Positions 10,384-22,167 of a stretch of 64,000 nt of DNA are shown here, piece by piece. The position numbers and the translations under genes were made by a program. Below the pieces are notes generated by a model, which saw only the letters and a list, made by a program, of their open reading frames with translations, did no database searches and was not told the origin of the DNA. Each line of letters opens with the position of its first letter. Position 1 is the stretch's first letter. This stretch comes from Conchocele bisecta (taxonomy: Eukaryota > Mollusca > Bivalvia > Lucinida > Thyasiridae), in assembly GCA_029237695.1 (NCBI GenBank), contig CM055279.1, positions 3,242,323 through 3,306,322 of the forward strand, given 5' to 3'.

Positions 10384-10560
10384 TAGACGGCCCGCCAGAT
10401 GCATTAAAAGTGCTCCAATAAGGTTTTGATGGCATTGTTTGTTACAAGTGGGTATCCATGCTGATCGACTTCTATGATGTGTAGGCCGTTGGATAGGGGT
10501 GGATACCACCGCAGATTTGACCTTTAGAGGTCATTCTCAAGGTCATTTAGAGGTCAACTC
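10384..10560 (+). repeat. Left terminal inverted repeat of the Academ-like element
   Basis: The outer end tagacggcccgccag, middle gttacaagtgggta and inner gaggtcattctcaaggtcat pair with the reverse complement of 18150-18314. The inner part has four AGGTCA-like half-sites within about 45 bp (10518-10555). Confidence 0.82.
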
Positions 10561-12653
10561 GGCCGAAAATGTCTCCTCGACATGGGTGTATAAATGAGGA
10601 TGTATATTTCATATACATGAACATTAATATCTGATGATGAACTTTTCCGATAGATATATGACTCCGGCATATGTAAATGTACTTTAAATGCCAAAATTGT
10701 AATTGTAAAATTCAAGATGGCCGCCAATTTGCCGAGAAATGCAGATTTTTTTCTATTTGTACATCATTCAATCAATTATATTTGAGCCATTTCGATTGTG
10801 TAACCGGTTTTAAATATATTTCCCAATAGAGAATTCAATTATACAAAAAATGAGACCATTCGGACAATGCTCGTGTACGTACATCCAAGATGGCCGACAA
10901 AATATGACCGGCTATGACTTGCGTTCATTTTAGCACTTTGTTGGCAATGCTGTGTTTTTCGATAGACTAATCAGTTGATTGGCGTTGCATACCTGGTATC
11001 AGGTAAAACATATATTGCAATTATGAGTATTTTACTAAGTTGATCTACTCTAGACGGAAAAACGATGTATTCATTCGATACGTTATGCTTTGTATGTGCT
11101 AATAGACTGTATTGTATAGGGCATGTCTGAGAGAATGATATATGTACATGTACATGCTACAATATTCTGAAGTGTTTGTTTATTGAATCATGCTAGTAAG
11201 ACAACTAAAATATATATTTACATGTATCATGTAACATGCTGAGACACTCGATTAAATATACGCCATCAATAATGACGCTAGCAGCACACCATACATGGTA
11301 TTGAGCACATGTAGACTTCCGGTTTTATTGTTTACAAAGCAGACGAAGTATTGATCACCAGTGTTCAGCTGTTTAGCACCGACATGTAACAACTTTACTG
11401 TATCCGGTAGCAGGTATGTATAGTCATATATCAATATGAAATGAAACAGGTTGGTTCGATGGCATGAAGAAATTTCCGAAATATCGAAAACCAAAACCAG
11501 AAATCCAAGAGTCACGTGTTTTGCTCGTGCATGCGTGTATGTGTAATGAAAGCGAAAGTAGATCAATAATTCCAATTGCTGCTCATCAAAACACATATTC
11601 AGTACATTATTATTGTAATAATCAACATGTGTTTGCAGAAAGAATACTTTTTTTTTTCGTAAAATTTGATTTGAATAACAATTCCGTCAAAAAATATTTT
11701 CTACGGAAGGTTATACGTGTCATAATGTAAACATTTGCAACTCGATTTTCTATTCAACGCGAGATGCGATATATATATACTTTTAGTGGTATGCTTTTTT
11801 TTTTTCTATTATCCCCACCCCCTATGCGATAGTGAGGGGGTGGGAATATTGCTTTGCTCCTGATGTTCCGTCCGTCCGTACGTCTGTCTGTCTGTCCGTC
11901 CGGGCAGGTATCCAAGAGTAAGGGGCCATGAGGCGGAGCCTAAGACAAAATAATCCTTTGATTCATTCCGTCTGGCCCCTTGTTCTATTGTTAACAAGGG
12001 GCCATTCTCTTTGATCTAGAACAATGGAAATGGCCCACAACCCGATTTTACACGCCCGTCCGTCCGTCCGTCCGTCTATCTATATTTGTGTCGAAAGTGT
12101 GTCCCAGTTTCTCCACAATGTCATATTTTCAATATTACTTCGACCATTCACTCAATGCGTGGACACTTGCTTTACCTGGGCACACTCGTGCCACTAATAT
12201 ATACCGTTGTAACATTTGAAATGCATATGAAACACTTACCCGTTTGTGTACACAGTACAAAGAGGAGTTTGTATTTTGATATTTGTGTCAATTCAAGTGC
12301 GGGTTTTCACACACATTTTGTTTACTTAGTCCAGTGTACCATGGGGGCATATCGATGTTTTGGAAACACTATGTCTAATTACTATATAAATTGTGGTTCT
12401 GTGGATGCATCCATTTATGAGATCGCAATGTGTCGTCGATATTGATTTTGAATATATTCAATGACTTTTGCCGAAAATGAAACTGAACGTTGACATGAAA
12501 TACGAAATGTCTCTCAGTTGTACACATATTCATAGACATTCCCATGTACTCGAAGCTATAACGTTTGACTCAATTAATGAATAGTACTTTTATGTGTTTA
12601 TTCTGAATCAATATCGACGCTATATCAATACCATAAGAGGTGTTTGAACATTA
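10561..12653. other. Non-coding left part of the transposon with nested CCGT-type element
   Basis: AT-rich sequence with two aagatggccg(cc/ac)-type blocks (about 10709 and 10889). Around 11805-12080 lies a nested element headed by the hairpin cccaccccctatgcgatag and gtgagggggtggg, followed by two (CCGT)n tracts about 190 bp apart. Similar sequence occurs at 1060-1140 and 40080-40260. A 119-residue frame at 12086-12445 has no recognisable features and is not called. Confidence 0.5.
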
Positions 12654-12675
12654 AGTGTCTTATAAAGTACTGACT

Positions 12676-13482
12676 ATATTTCAGGGGATATCAGGGATTC
12701 AACATGGCAACAGTAGCAGCGGCCGCCAACTTGAAGAGGAACGAGGCTCCATACAGTGTACCGTGTATGCACTGTGTTTGCTGTGTCAGTCAACAACTGA
12801 ACAACAATTGAGATCAGCATCAGATCAAGGCAAAGAGCGCATCCGCACTGTTATTGCGGAGAGACGAAGGTTAAATGACACCGAATTTGTTGATGTAATA
12901 GATCGTTTGGAGACAATTCCTGATAATGAATGGACATGTGTCAACATGAAATGGCACAAAGACTGTTACAGCAATTTCACAGCAGAGACTAAATTAAATA
13001 GACTTCGAAAGAAACGTGATGTTGAAATACGGACAGCCACAGAAGTTGGCGTCGATGATTCACGTGCCTCAAGAAGTTCTAGTACCACAATTGACTGGAG
13101 TCGTTGTATGTTATGCCAAAGTAGTAAACTATCTGACATGCGTAATATTGCAACAATGAGCATTTCTGATAAAATACTGGACTATTCAAAGCACGATTTA
13201 GTTATGAGTGTAAGACTTGCCAATATTTCTGACTTAATCGCAGCCGAAGGCAAGTATCATTTGAAGTGCTTCGTTGAATTTGAAAGGAAGCACAAAAGCG
13301 ATTGTCTATGCCGCCAGCCGAAAGACAGGACACAGATATTATCATCGAAGAACTCGGTGAACATTTGCAACTCGGTCTGGCACGTGGTAATGTATATGAT
13401 ATGGGAGCGGTTTGGGAAAAAATATATAGTATGTGTTCTGAAAATGTGTAGATCCGCCAAAGAGTTATGCCTCGAGACGTAA
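12676..13482 (+). pseudogene. Transposon N-terminal region: two CxxC...HxxxC zinc-finger-like modules
   Basis: The frame contains CLLCQS followed by MKWHKDCYSNF, and then CMLCQSSK followed by EGKYHLKCFVEFER. This is a repeated C-x2-C ... H-x2/3-C arrangement likely to bind zinc and perhaps DNA. An ATG in Kozak-like context (aacatgg, 12704) lies in another frame and stops after 35 codons, so the true start is uncertain: either a frameshift follows it, or an acceptor (tatatttcag, 12684) feeds this frame. After about 13320 homology appears to shift frame, reading IIEELGEHLQLGLARG. Confidence 0.6.
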
Positions 13483-13546
13483 GACGTTCAATGATACTAT
13501 TATCAAATGTGTTGGTAAACAAGCAAGTTATTCGCGACCTCTGGAT

Positions 13547-14758
13547 ATGAAAGCATCACTAATATATACCCAAGTGACAAGTCACAGTTTGCAATCGCAA
13601 AAACATTCACTAAAATGGCAAACGATGATAATGAAGAGGGTGCTGATCCATTTGAAAAGTTTGAATCAAGACACTAACACTCAACAAGAAATTGTACACA
13701 CTGCCTTGTACCTGAGAAACGAGTTATCCGAGACACCAGGACATAATGGCGCGTGGCAAGGTATCGACCAAGCACATATAAACAACGTGATCCCAGATAG
13801 CTTGTTCCTGTTCCTTAGTGTCTTATTCGGAGGAACGGGCGTTCTCGACTCAAAAGAAACTGCAGATGAATCGAAACGGGTTATATGTAGTATCGCACAG
13901 GATATCGTGTTTGCTGTTTCTAATGGCAGTAAACTGACACCGAAACATGTAGGTCTTGGACTGACTCTGCATCAGGCCACTCGATCCGAACAGTTAGTGA
14001 AGCTGTTTCATTCAGCCGGCCATTGTATTAGCATTGCCACGGTGAGGCGTATTGCCACAACAATCGCAAACAACATACTGGACGAGTATGAACGGAATGA
14101 CTGTGTTTATATTCCAACTGATATTGTGCCGTATGAATCTGGCAAGCTTATCCTGTCATCTTGTGACAATATTGATGTTCTGGAAGAAACAATTGACGGG
14201 AAAAATACATTCCATTGTACACAAATGGTAACCTGGCAGCGCGGACCTCCTCCGGAAAAGACATATTGTAACAATGACATTCAACGCCCATCAGCACTGA
14301 CTCATAGTCGTATAGAAAAGCTTCACGAACTAGACCGTTCAGAAATGTCTTCAGGGACAAAGCCATCGCCGAGTTTTCCAGAAGAGTTCCACATTGAGCC
14401 AGACACTTGGTTTGATGAAAGTTTAGAAAGGAATAAAGCAAAGCTGATAAATGAAGCATGGCTCTTGAGCAGAATGGATGACGAGGAGCACGCGGTGCCA
14501 CATTGGTCAGCATTCAATGAAGTCATCAGCGAAGTGGACCCACCTATGACGACGACAGGGATGCTCCCAATACTGCAGGCTCCCGCAGATGATAATGACA
14601 CGATGACAACTGTGATAAATCGCTTTGCAACCATTGCTCAGAAACTTGGACAAAAGCACACGGTGCTTGTAGTTGATCAGCCATTGTACAGTCGAGCGAA
14701 ATCACTGGTGTGGGCAAATCAAAACCGGTATAAGGATGTTGATTGTGTTACTTGGTGA
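13547..14758 (+). pseudogene. Transposon middle region (403-residue open stretch)
   Basis: The longest intact frame of the element. It includes TPKHVGLGLTLHQATRSEQ, an ISIATVRRIATTIANNIL helix, and later HTVLVVDQPLYSRAKSLVWA. The VVDQPLY motif is, as I recall, widespread in uncharacterised multicopy proteins of molluscs and cnidarians. Continuity is lost at about 14740, where the protein resumes in another frame. No catalytic motif was identified in this part. Confidence 0.6.
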
Positions 14759-15622
14759 TCTACATATTTTGTTCAACTTTCTGAAAGCAATTGGAAATCA
14801 CCTTGAAAACGCCGGCCTCGTTGACATTTGGGTTGAGAGTGGTCTCTTTGCGGAGAATAGTACAGATGCGATGATGAATGGCAAAGCATACTATCGAGCA
14901 GTGCAAGGCCACATATGGGCATACGAAGCTCTCAATCGGATATGGTGGACCAGCTTTGAAAGATGGTTAAGCGAAAAATAATGACACAGTTACAACGTCA
15001 TTGAAGCGATGTGTATCTCTCGTGCAGACCAGTTTAAAAGAATCTAGCACCAGAGCACCCCATGCTATCGCAGAACTGGTACAATTATTGAATGACCCAG
15101 AGCTTCAAACGCTCGTGAAGAAGTTCAACTCCGAATTGGACGCGGATCCAAACTTCAAATACTGGCATAGTATATAGAAATGGTCGTATCCTATTAGACT
15201 TCATTCGAGCCAACCGAGATGGTAACTGGAGTCTACATATCGATTCATTTGCTGCAATGCTTCCCTGGATGACAATATATGATCACACGAACTACGCAAG
15301 GTGGGGACCTATTTACCTGGCCGATATGAAGGGACTTGCTGCAACAGCTCCAGAAGTTTATGCAGAGTTCATGGCAGGCAACTTCGTGGTCAAACGAAGC
15401 AACAAGCGGTTTAATCAAGTTCCCGTAGACCAGGCTACTGAATGGATGAATCGGATGTGCAAGATTTCAAATGGAATCATAGGAATCACTCGGAACGACA
15501 CGGCAAGAGACCAATTTTGTGCAACATGGGCTGAGAGATCAAACGTGTCTCATGCTACGAGTCCCTGTATGGGTTTGATGATGGCGAAAACGAGAAGCAG
15601 CTCTGTCCACACGCAAGAATGA
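14735..15622 (+). pseudogene. Transposon middle region, continued in shifted frames
   Basis: After the frameshift near 14740 it reads DLHILFNFLKAIGNHLENAG then GKAYYRAVQGHIWAYEALNR, stopping at 14981. It resumes with RILLDFIRANRDGNWSLHID and LPWMTIYDHTNYARWGPIYL, ending 15622. The conserved-looking DHTNYARW and DQATEWMNRM motifs place these pieces in one protein. At least three frame breaks make this copy non-functional as assembled. Confidence 0.6.
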
Positions 15623-15686
15623 CATTTCGTCACCACAAAGACATGACTGTGATGCTGTGAACCGTTAAACCGATTTATTTCACAGG

Positions 15687-16507
15687 TTCAATGTGTTCAA
15701 GATCTCAACTGGGTTGGACGAACCACAGCCTGATCATTCAAATGCAGAAGAAAGTACATATGCTATACTGGAGAGAAAGGGTGACAATGCGCCTCTAGTT
15801 TCATTGACCTCAAATGATGTCGCATCCAGTGAGATTAAGGCGGATTTACTGTCAGCTGAGTCAAGAGGCATGCACATGGTGAATGAATGGTTAATGTTAC
15901 AGAGCGATTAATTGACACAACTATCCCATTCCATAACACAATGAAACGGAACTGTTCTAAAACATTTGCTTCATTGTACCACTGCTCAACTGTGAATCAA
16001 AAGCAGGAAAAGAAAGTAGTTAAGGCTGATCGAAAACTGATTAAAAAGCTACTAACTGTTGCACAGGCTGGACGGAATGTGAAAATGGATGAAATGAAGC
16101 ACGAGCTTTCTCCTGTGCCTCTATCATTGGCTAAGCTAGATGGCGAAATGAATTCGGAAGCAAAATCTGATCTACTTGGTCTACTTGTTACAGACATTAA
16201 CGCACAGGTGCCAACATCATTGCCAGATGCACAGGAAAATGTAAAATCTTGCATTATACTCGATGGACATGCTATGATACAAGCAATGGGAAAGCCATCA
16301 GGCTGTCTGACATTCAACGATTACGCCGAATATTTCATTAAAGTAATTATCAGAAAATTCAGTGTTACCGTAACACGAATCGATGTAGTGTTCGATAGGT
16401 ATCTTGGAACGCAATCCATTAAAAGCTTAACGCGTGCTAAACGGAATCCCAGAAAGAAACGTCCCATTCGCAAACTAATTGACAACGGCAATGTACCATT
16501 ACCCTAG
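15687..16507 (+). pseudogene. Transposon nuclease domain, N-terminal half
   Basis: Two overlapping frames (15693-15911 and 15887-16507) cover it. The second has SCIILDGHAMIQAMGKP and TRIDVVFDRYLG, which correspond in position and form to the first two acidic motifs of FEN1/XPG-type nucleases. A basic segment (RAKRNPRKKRPIRK) follows. The frame stops at 16507, and the next frame opens at the same place, indicating a small indel near attaccctag. Confidence 0.65.
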
Positions 16508-17481
16508 TATGGGCACAGTTCATCGCTCTGGATGAAAATAAAGCCGACTTGGCATTGTTCTTGAGCAGGCGTATCATGGAGTATGGTACAGCCATCGCGG
16601 AGAGGAATGAACTCATCACTGCTGGTGGATTTGAATCGGAATGTGAAGTCAAATCAACACGTCGTACAGATGTATCTGAGCTGGAAGCTAACCACGAGGA
16701 AGCAGACACGCGTATCATTCTTCATTCCACGGATGCAATCTCACAAGGTTACGAGCGAATACTTGTCGAATGTAGGGATACAGATGCTCTTGTTATGATG
16801 ATACATTTTCTGGGTCACCTTAAGGCTGACGTGTGGATGGTTGGCGGGACAGCCAAACAACGCAAGTACTACTCTGTTACCAGCATTGCTAACTCGCTGC
16901 CAAAGACAGTTGTTAATAATTTACCTGGATTCCATGCACTTACGGGGTGCGATACAACTTCGTCTTTCACTGGTCACGGCAAGAAAAGCGGCTGGAAGGT
17001 CTTCAGTAAGTACCCCGAGCTTATCGATGGCGTAGGTCGCGATGGACCAGTGGAGAAGGTTGAAGAATTTGTGTGCCATCTGTACGGTGCATCATCGCAT
17101 ATGCACGGTATAGATAGCGCAAGACATACCATGTTCGTTAAGGGTAAAAAGTCGATAGAGATGCTTCCTCCTACCAGTGATGCTCTAAAAATACGCCTAC
17201 GCAGAGCCAATTACCAGACAAAGATTTGGTTACATGCCAACGTTCCAGCGATGAACATTGAGTCACCATTGGACACTGGGGGGTGGAAAGCTGGTAGAGA
17301 CGGTATACAGATAATCTGGTCCTCCCTTCCTTCTGTGCCAGCTGCTTGTGTCGAGTTGGTCGCCTGTGGTTGTACCAAGAAGTGCAAAATGGCATCATGT
17401 AAATGTAATAAGTCGGGAATCATTTGTACACCTGCGTGTGCATGTAATGCAGACATGTGCTGCAATCCATTCGGCATGTAA
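16508..17481 (+). pseudogene. Transposon nuclease domain C-terminal half with Cys-rich tail
   Basis: An open frame from LVWAQFIALDENKAD to the stop at 17479-17481. It has NHEEADTRIILHSTDA, LVECRDTDALVMM and FHALTGCDTTSSFTGHGKKS. The E-x2-D, D-x-D and GCD followed by a G-x-G/K-type helix-hairpin-helix match the later motifs of the FEN1/XPG family. The C terminus is Cys-rich: CGCTKKCKMASCKC then CTPACACNADMCC, at least a dozen cysteines, probably a zinc-binding module. This is the most intact, most diagnostic part of the element. Confidence 0.75.
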
Positions 17482-18149
17482 CTGGGACTAACTTGTAACT
17501 ACGTAACTATTCGGCGAGCAAGTATGATAAGTCACGATTTTGAACAAATCTGCGAACTATAGTAGAGTCATAGGACATGATTGGCGAACGTGCTTAATGT
17601 ATCAACCGATAATACTGTTTGTTGAGATTAATACATACAACGTGCACATGTATTAGTCTTCTTCATTTGATCTCGAAATGGCCTTGCAACCACCTACAAA
17701 TGTCACACTATGTATCGTGTATAGTCCCATTGGTAAGAACAATAAATTAGAATTGTATCCAGAAGACTAGCATAATTACGATTAAATAGTTAGTAATTTG
17801 AACAATTCCAAACGGCGGCCATCTTGGATTTACAATTTGCAACTTATATGTATTTCATGAAAAGAAAAGGACGGCCAATATGATACACATTTGGTTATAT
17901 AAATAAAGGTGTACGCATGTTCAAGAACATATACACTTACATGGCTAGTGTACGTTGTTTTTTTACAAATAAATGTAATTTCTAATTGTTTTGGCGGCCA
18001 TTTTGAATTATATTTCCATTTTTGTTATTACTTTGTTACTAAAAATAATAGTACGACCATTTGATAACTGATCCGCATCGTCAGAGAAACTTTTTGTAGT
18101 AGTGTGCAGCTTTTATAATGCAAACATGAAAATAACCGATTTCTATCGA
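17482..18149. other. Non-coding right part of the transposon
   Basis: AT-rich, no reading frame of note. It has two segments echoing the left part: cggcggccatcttggattta (17813) and ggcggccattttgaatt (17993), inverted counterparts of the gatggccgccaattt block near 10714. A possible poly(A) signal, aataaa, lies near 17740. Confidence 0.5.
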
Positions 18150-18314
18150 TTTAACCTCTAAATGACCTTGAAAATGACCTTCAAAGGTCAAACTTGAGGT
18201 GGTATCCACCCCTATGTGAAAGCTTACATATCATAGATATAAACTAGCATGGGTACCCACTTGTAACAAACCATGCCATCAAAAGTTTTTTTTCATCCCC
18301 TGGCGGGCCGTCTA
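18150..18314 (-). repeat. Right terminal inverted repeat of the Academ-like element
   Basis: Reversed, it reads tagacggcccgccagggga at its outer end, then ggtttgttacaagtgggtac and ataggggtggataccacc, matching the left arm. Two short internal blocks differ between arms, so the two ends have diverged since insertion. Confidence 0.82.
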
Positions 18315-18433
18315 ATATACTTTTGAGATGAAATAAAGAAAATAGGATGTTTTTCTCAAAAACTTTGTACTACTATAATTGTAGTATTCTATGCAGTATA
18401 CCATATATCTAGAAATACCAGGCTCGTGTTTTT

Positions 18434-20050
18434 AGCTCACCTGAGCGAAGCTCATGTGAGCTATTGTTACCGCAATGTGTCCGGCGTCCGGCGTCCGTCC
18501 GTCCGTCCGTCCGTGAACATTTTCAAACGTCTTCTCCTCGGTAACCATTGGACCTATAGTCACCAAACTTCATGGTCATGGTCCTTAGGTAGGGGGATTA
18601 CAAAGTTGTTAAAATTACGACATTACATAATCCAAGATGGCCGCCGTCTAAAAATAGCACAAATGCTTCAAAAATCTTCTTCTCAAGAACTGCCAACCGG
18701 ATTTCTTCGACAAAACTTGGTAGCAATGATCGATGTACAATGCTCTTTCAAAGTTGATATAATAGTGACCCCGGGGTCAAAAATGGGCGTGTTATGTCTT
18801 GTTCTATCACTTGTAACACCACACCATTTTCTGAAAATGATTTCAAAGCGGGGTCATAACCAGCTCAAATTTTCGCTACAAATGCCCGAAAAATACCTTA
18901 AATTCTGACGCGAAACAGTACTGGCGAGACAGCATAGCATGCGCCATTTTCCAAGATGTCAAAATCAACCGGAGCTAACATTCAGTTTCGTAGAATTATG
19001 AAATACTCTAAAAACTACACCTAGTCAAGCCTCCCAAAGTCAAGAAATATTCATAAACCTATTTTTGTAGACACACTGGTGTAACTTACAGGGTCGGTAG
19101 TGAAGTATATAGAAAATCGTCCACCCCCTTTTTAAAGCTAGCTGCCCACTGTCCCCGAAACGGCTCGTCTCGCACTATATTGCTAATTTCATCAATTTTA
19201 CGTCAAACGCAAACAAAGAAAAATGTACAAAATGAAAGCTGATGTCGAAATGGGGCGCGGATATCGCCCACCCCCAAAATGGCGAAACGCGAAGTTTCAT
19301 TTCGGTGTATCGACAGCAAAATACCATGCTTACCTCCAGCCCTGCTGAACCCTGCATATTTGAGAGCAGTAAACTAAAACTGCTGGATTTAAAACTAAAC
19401 CTCCACCCCCTTTTTAAAGCTAGCTGCCCACTGTCCCGTGACACCTATGGTCCATGGGTGAAGCCTTTTCAGATTTGTTAAAATGGAGGTCATCGCTAAT
19501 CCAAGATAACCGCCGTCTAAAAATAGCATTTAAAAAAAAAATCTTCTTCTTATGAACCGCTAGCCGGATTTCGACGAAACTTAGTAGGAATGATCGATGT
19601 ACAATGCTCTTTCAAAGTTGTTAAAATGGTGACCCCGGGGTCAAAAATGGGCGTAGCCCGTGGGGTCAAATTTGATTTTTGACCAAATGTGCTCATGTCA
19701 TATATCAAATTGAAGGTATCGATGAGGCGATTGCTCTGGTGCAATATTTGTCGGAATCGGATGATTATGTCCTCCATGATGGCCTCCAAAAGGTCCATTT
19801 ATTCGAGATTTTGATGTCTTTTTCTCAGGAACCACATGGCCGATGCTGGCCAAACTTCATAGTAAGTCAAGATCCTTGGGTGAAGCATTTTCAGATTTGG
19901 TAAAATGAAAGTCATCGCTTAATCCAAGATGACCGCCATCTAAAAATAGCACAATTTTTTTAAACACATAATTATGAACTCGATGTCACATTCTCCTCTG
20001 GTGTTCATGGAGTCAGGTGAGCGAATTAGGGCCATCATGGCCCTCTTGTT
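18434..20050 (+). mobile_element. Non-autonomous element, AGCTCACCTG...CTCTTGTT family
   Basis: Begins with the palindromic agctcacctgagcgaagctc followed by (CCGT)n, and ends gaattagggccatcatggcc then ctcttgtt. Inside, a block with ccaagatggccgccgtctaa is repeated three times with divergence. It has no coding capacity; the frame at 18426-18908 is chance. Its termini share the pattern AGCTC[A/G]CCTG and CTCTTGTT with the satellite-bearing elements at 32384 and 1500. Confidence 0.7.
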
Positions 20051-20089
20051 TGATGTCTTGTTTATATCACATATTTATAGGAATTCTGG

Positions 20090-20523
20090 ATATACTGTAT
20101 GCTATACCATAATCACTATATGCTGTATAGGTCACCCAGTCTATAGAGTACGTCTGTGGCTCTCTGCTCAGCACCAACTTTCTGGACCAATCTATCTGTC
20201 TATATACGTCTATTGTAGACTGTTCTCCCCAGACAGCCATGCCAGTCTCACCCAGTCTATAGAGTATGACGGTGGCTCTGCTCAGTCCCAACTTTCTGGA
20301 CCAATCTATCTATCTATATACGTCTATTGTAGACTGTTCTCCCCCGGCAAAAGCCATGCCAGCCTTACCTAGTCTATAGAGTACGACTGTGACTCTCTGC
20401 TCCGTCCCAACTTTCTGGACCAATGTATCTATCTATATACGTCTATTGTAGACTGTTCTCCCCCGGCCGGAGCCATGCCAGCCTCACCCAGTCTATAGAG
20501 TATAACGGTGGCTCTCTGTTCAG
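20090..20523 (+). repeat. ~120-bp tandem repeat carrying decoy acceptors of the next exon
   Basis: Three full units and a partial one, each with ccagtctatagagta, then a ctctctgctcag-like acceptor and ccaactttctgga, then atctatatacgtctattg. The acceptor plus ~15 nt are the start of the real exon at 20524 (ctccaactttcttgac). So the array is a tandem duplication that includes the intron-exon junction. Confidence 0.75.
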
Positions 20524-20584
20524 CTCCAACTTTCTTGACGCTCGATTTGAGATGGAGCACGCTGTGAAGACAGAAAGCAGGAGG
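20524..20584 (+). CDS. SFI1: SFI1-like micro-exon
   Basis: A 61-nt exon between acceptor ctctctgttcag|c and donor aggagg|gtaagt, phase 2 in and 0 out. It encodes SNFLDARFEMEHAVKTESRR, an amphipathic lead-in to the first strong W-repeats of the next exon. The call rests on phase compatibility with both neighbours, the strong donor and the open frame. The acceptor plus the first ~15 nt of the exon recur three times in the tandem repeat just upstream. There is no W-repeat, so confidence is moderate. Confidence 0.6.
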
Positions 20585-21922
20585 GTAAGTTTTCTCTTGT
20601 AAGTCTGGCCATCTGTGGCTGTGACGTATGTCATTTGAGACAAGTCTTATGATGTTTGTTGCGCCTGCTTTAAAAGAGGTGGCTGCTTTTTACGTCGTCG
20701 TCATTGTCCGTGTCTTCGTCCAAAATGTCAAAACGTTTGTACAAGCTTCGTCATCTTGGTATAACTTCAATATTACTTGACGGATTGCTTCAATATTTGG
20801 ACACTTGATGCATGTGAGCATTTGGAACACACTCATGCCGCTATTAACATGACCTTGACCTTTTTTATGGTATGTGTGCCACACCTGCCTTTTCATAATT
20901 TATATGACCTTCGCCTTTTCACCTTCACCAGGTTACTTAAATGACTTAACAATTTTGGTTAACCAGTTCGTCACAGTTTCTCAAACTGGCCATATCATCT
21001 ACATAAGTTGCTTAATCGCTTCAATACTTCAACACTTCATTCATTGGTATGTGTGCCACACCTGCCTTTTCATAATTTATATGACCTTCGCCTTTTCACC
21101 TTCACCAGGTACTTGAATGACTTAACAATTTTGGTTAATAACCAGTTCGTCACAGTTTCTCAAACTGGCCATATCATCTACATAAGTTGCTTAATCGCTT
21201 CAATACTTCAACACTTCATTCATTGGTATGTGTGCAACACCTGCCTTTTCATAATTTATATGACCTTCGCCTTTTCACCTTCACCAGCTTACTTAAATGA
21301 CTTAACCACTTTGTCACAGTTTCTCAAATATGCTGCAGGTGGCATCCGCGTTCGACAGACGCAGTTCTTGTTACCTTTACATTTTTGCGGAAACACTTTT
21401 TTTGCGTCAAAAAGTTTGTACAAGCTTTACCTTTTTCTTGTTTTGATCTGGACCTACACTAGTTGTAACAGCCATCAGTCCCATTTCTCCAGTCACAGTC
21501 ACATATAACTTTAACTGTTGCTGGGATGTTAAACCCATTCACCCCTCAGGTATACTTTCTGGCACACGAGAGTTGAATCCAGTTGTACCCGTTATAAAAG
21601 TTGTAAGATTAGTACTAATATATTACTTTTAGGGAGTGGGGTTAAGTGACTGTGGTGTGGTGAGGACCTGGTACTAGCCAGGTTGAGCGCTGTGTATGAT
21701 CTTTTCTGTACATTTTCTGACTTCTGTATTTCCCTCCCTCTCCCCATCACAACAGGTGAAATATGGGCTTTGATCCTGTTAACCCGGCCTAAACTGACGT
21801 TAGCTGTTTACAGGCCCTTAAACACCATTTGTAAATATACTGGTCACAAAAGCCATAAGCCCCATTTCTCCAGTCACAGTCACATATATGATGTTAAACC
21901 CATTCATATTTCACGTCCACAG
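20585..21922 (+). repeat. Intron: three ~178-bp tandem units and SINE remnants
   Basis: 20870-21330 holds three units starting tatgtgtgccacacctgcct, spaced 177 and 179 bp, with ttcaccttcaccaggt. 21300-21360 matches the gcaggtggcatccgcgttcg block also near 400. 21480-21545 is a SINE 3' end (taactgttgctgggatgtta), and about 21560-21835 is a longer SINE of the aggacctggtactagccagg type ending ggcccttaaacacc. No exon is recognised between 20584 and 21923. Confidence 0.6.
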
Positions 21923-22132
21923 GAGATAGTGACCACTGCAGTGACCAGGCTGCGCCACTGGCGGTCAGTCAGTACTTGTTTTGACCAGTGGAAGGACTAC
22001 ACGGCCCGGAAATGTTCCCTCAAGCTCCTGACTACACAGATGATCAGTGTGCATCGGCAGCTTGTCACGGCCAGGTTCTACCGCAACTGGGTGAAACAAT
22101 TCTACGCAATGAGGCTCGCGAAGCAGCATTAT
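21923..22132 (+). CDS. SFI1: SFI1-like exon with three W-repeats
   Basis: A 210-nt exon, phase 0 both ends; acceptor cacgtccacag|g, donor cattat|gtaagtgg. It encodes 70 residues starting EIVTTAVTRLRHW and containing RLRHW, CFDQW and FYRNW, i.e. three consecutive centrin-binding type repeats about 12-40 residues apart. It is rich in Arg, Lys and Gln as expected for long SFI1 helices. A 230-bp palindromic MITE starts 35 bp after the donor. Confidence 0.85.
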
Positions 22133-22167
22133 GTAAGTGGTCGGTCAAACAGCAGTTTTGTGCATCA

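Larger units (their letters stand above)
10384..18314 (+). mobile_element. 7.9-kb TIR DNA transposon with XPG-like nuclease, Academ-like, degenerate
   Basis: It starts tagacggcccgccag and ends ctggcgggccgtcta. The next ~170 bp inward remain recognisably inverted, with gttacaagtgggta and ggggtggataccacc in both arms. The flanks carry ATA on both sides (10381-10383 and 18315-18317), a 3-bp target duplication. A + strand coding region from about 12676 to 17481 encodes zinc-finger-like motifs, a long middle domain, FEN1/XPG-like nuclease motifs and a Cys-rich tail, broken by several frameshifts and stops. TIRs with a 3-4-bp duplication and an XPG nuclease are features I associate with the Academ superfamily; the assignment is from memory and unaligned. 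It lies in the intron between exons 9559-9748 and 20524-20584. Confidence 0.8.

Noticed and set aside
12086..12445. 119-residue open frame inside the transposon
   Set aside because: No recognisable domain, overlaps a nested repeat, and is separated from the coding block; likely chance.
12676..17481. Intron-containing intact transposase
   Set aside because: The frame changes lack convincing GT-AG pairs and occur within a few bases; small indels and stops are the simpler reading.
18426..18908. 160-residue frame at the head of a repeat
   Set aside because: Starts in (CCGT)n and lies wholly in a non-autonomous repeat whose copies elsewhere do not keep the frame.
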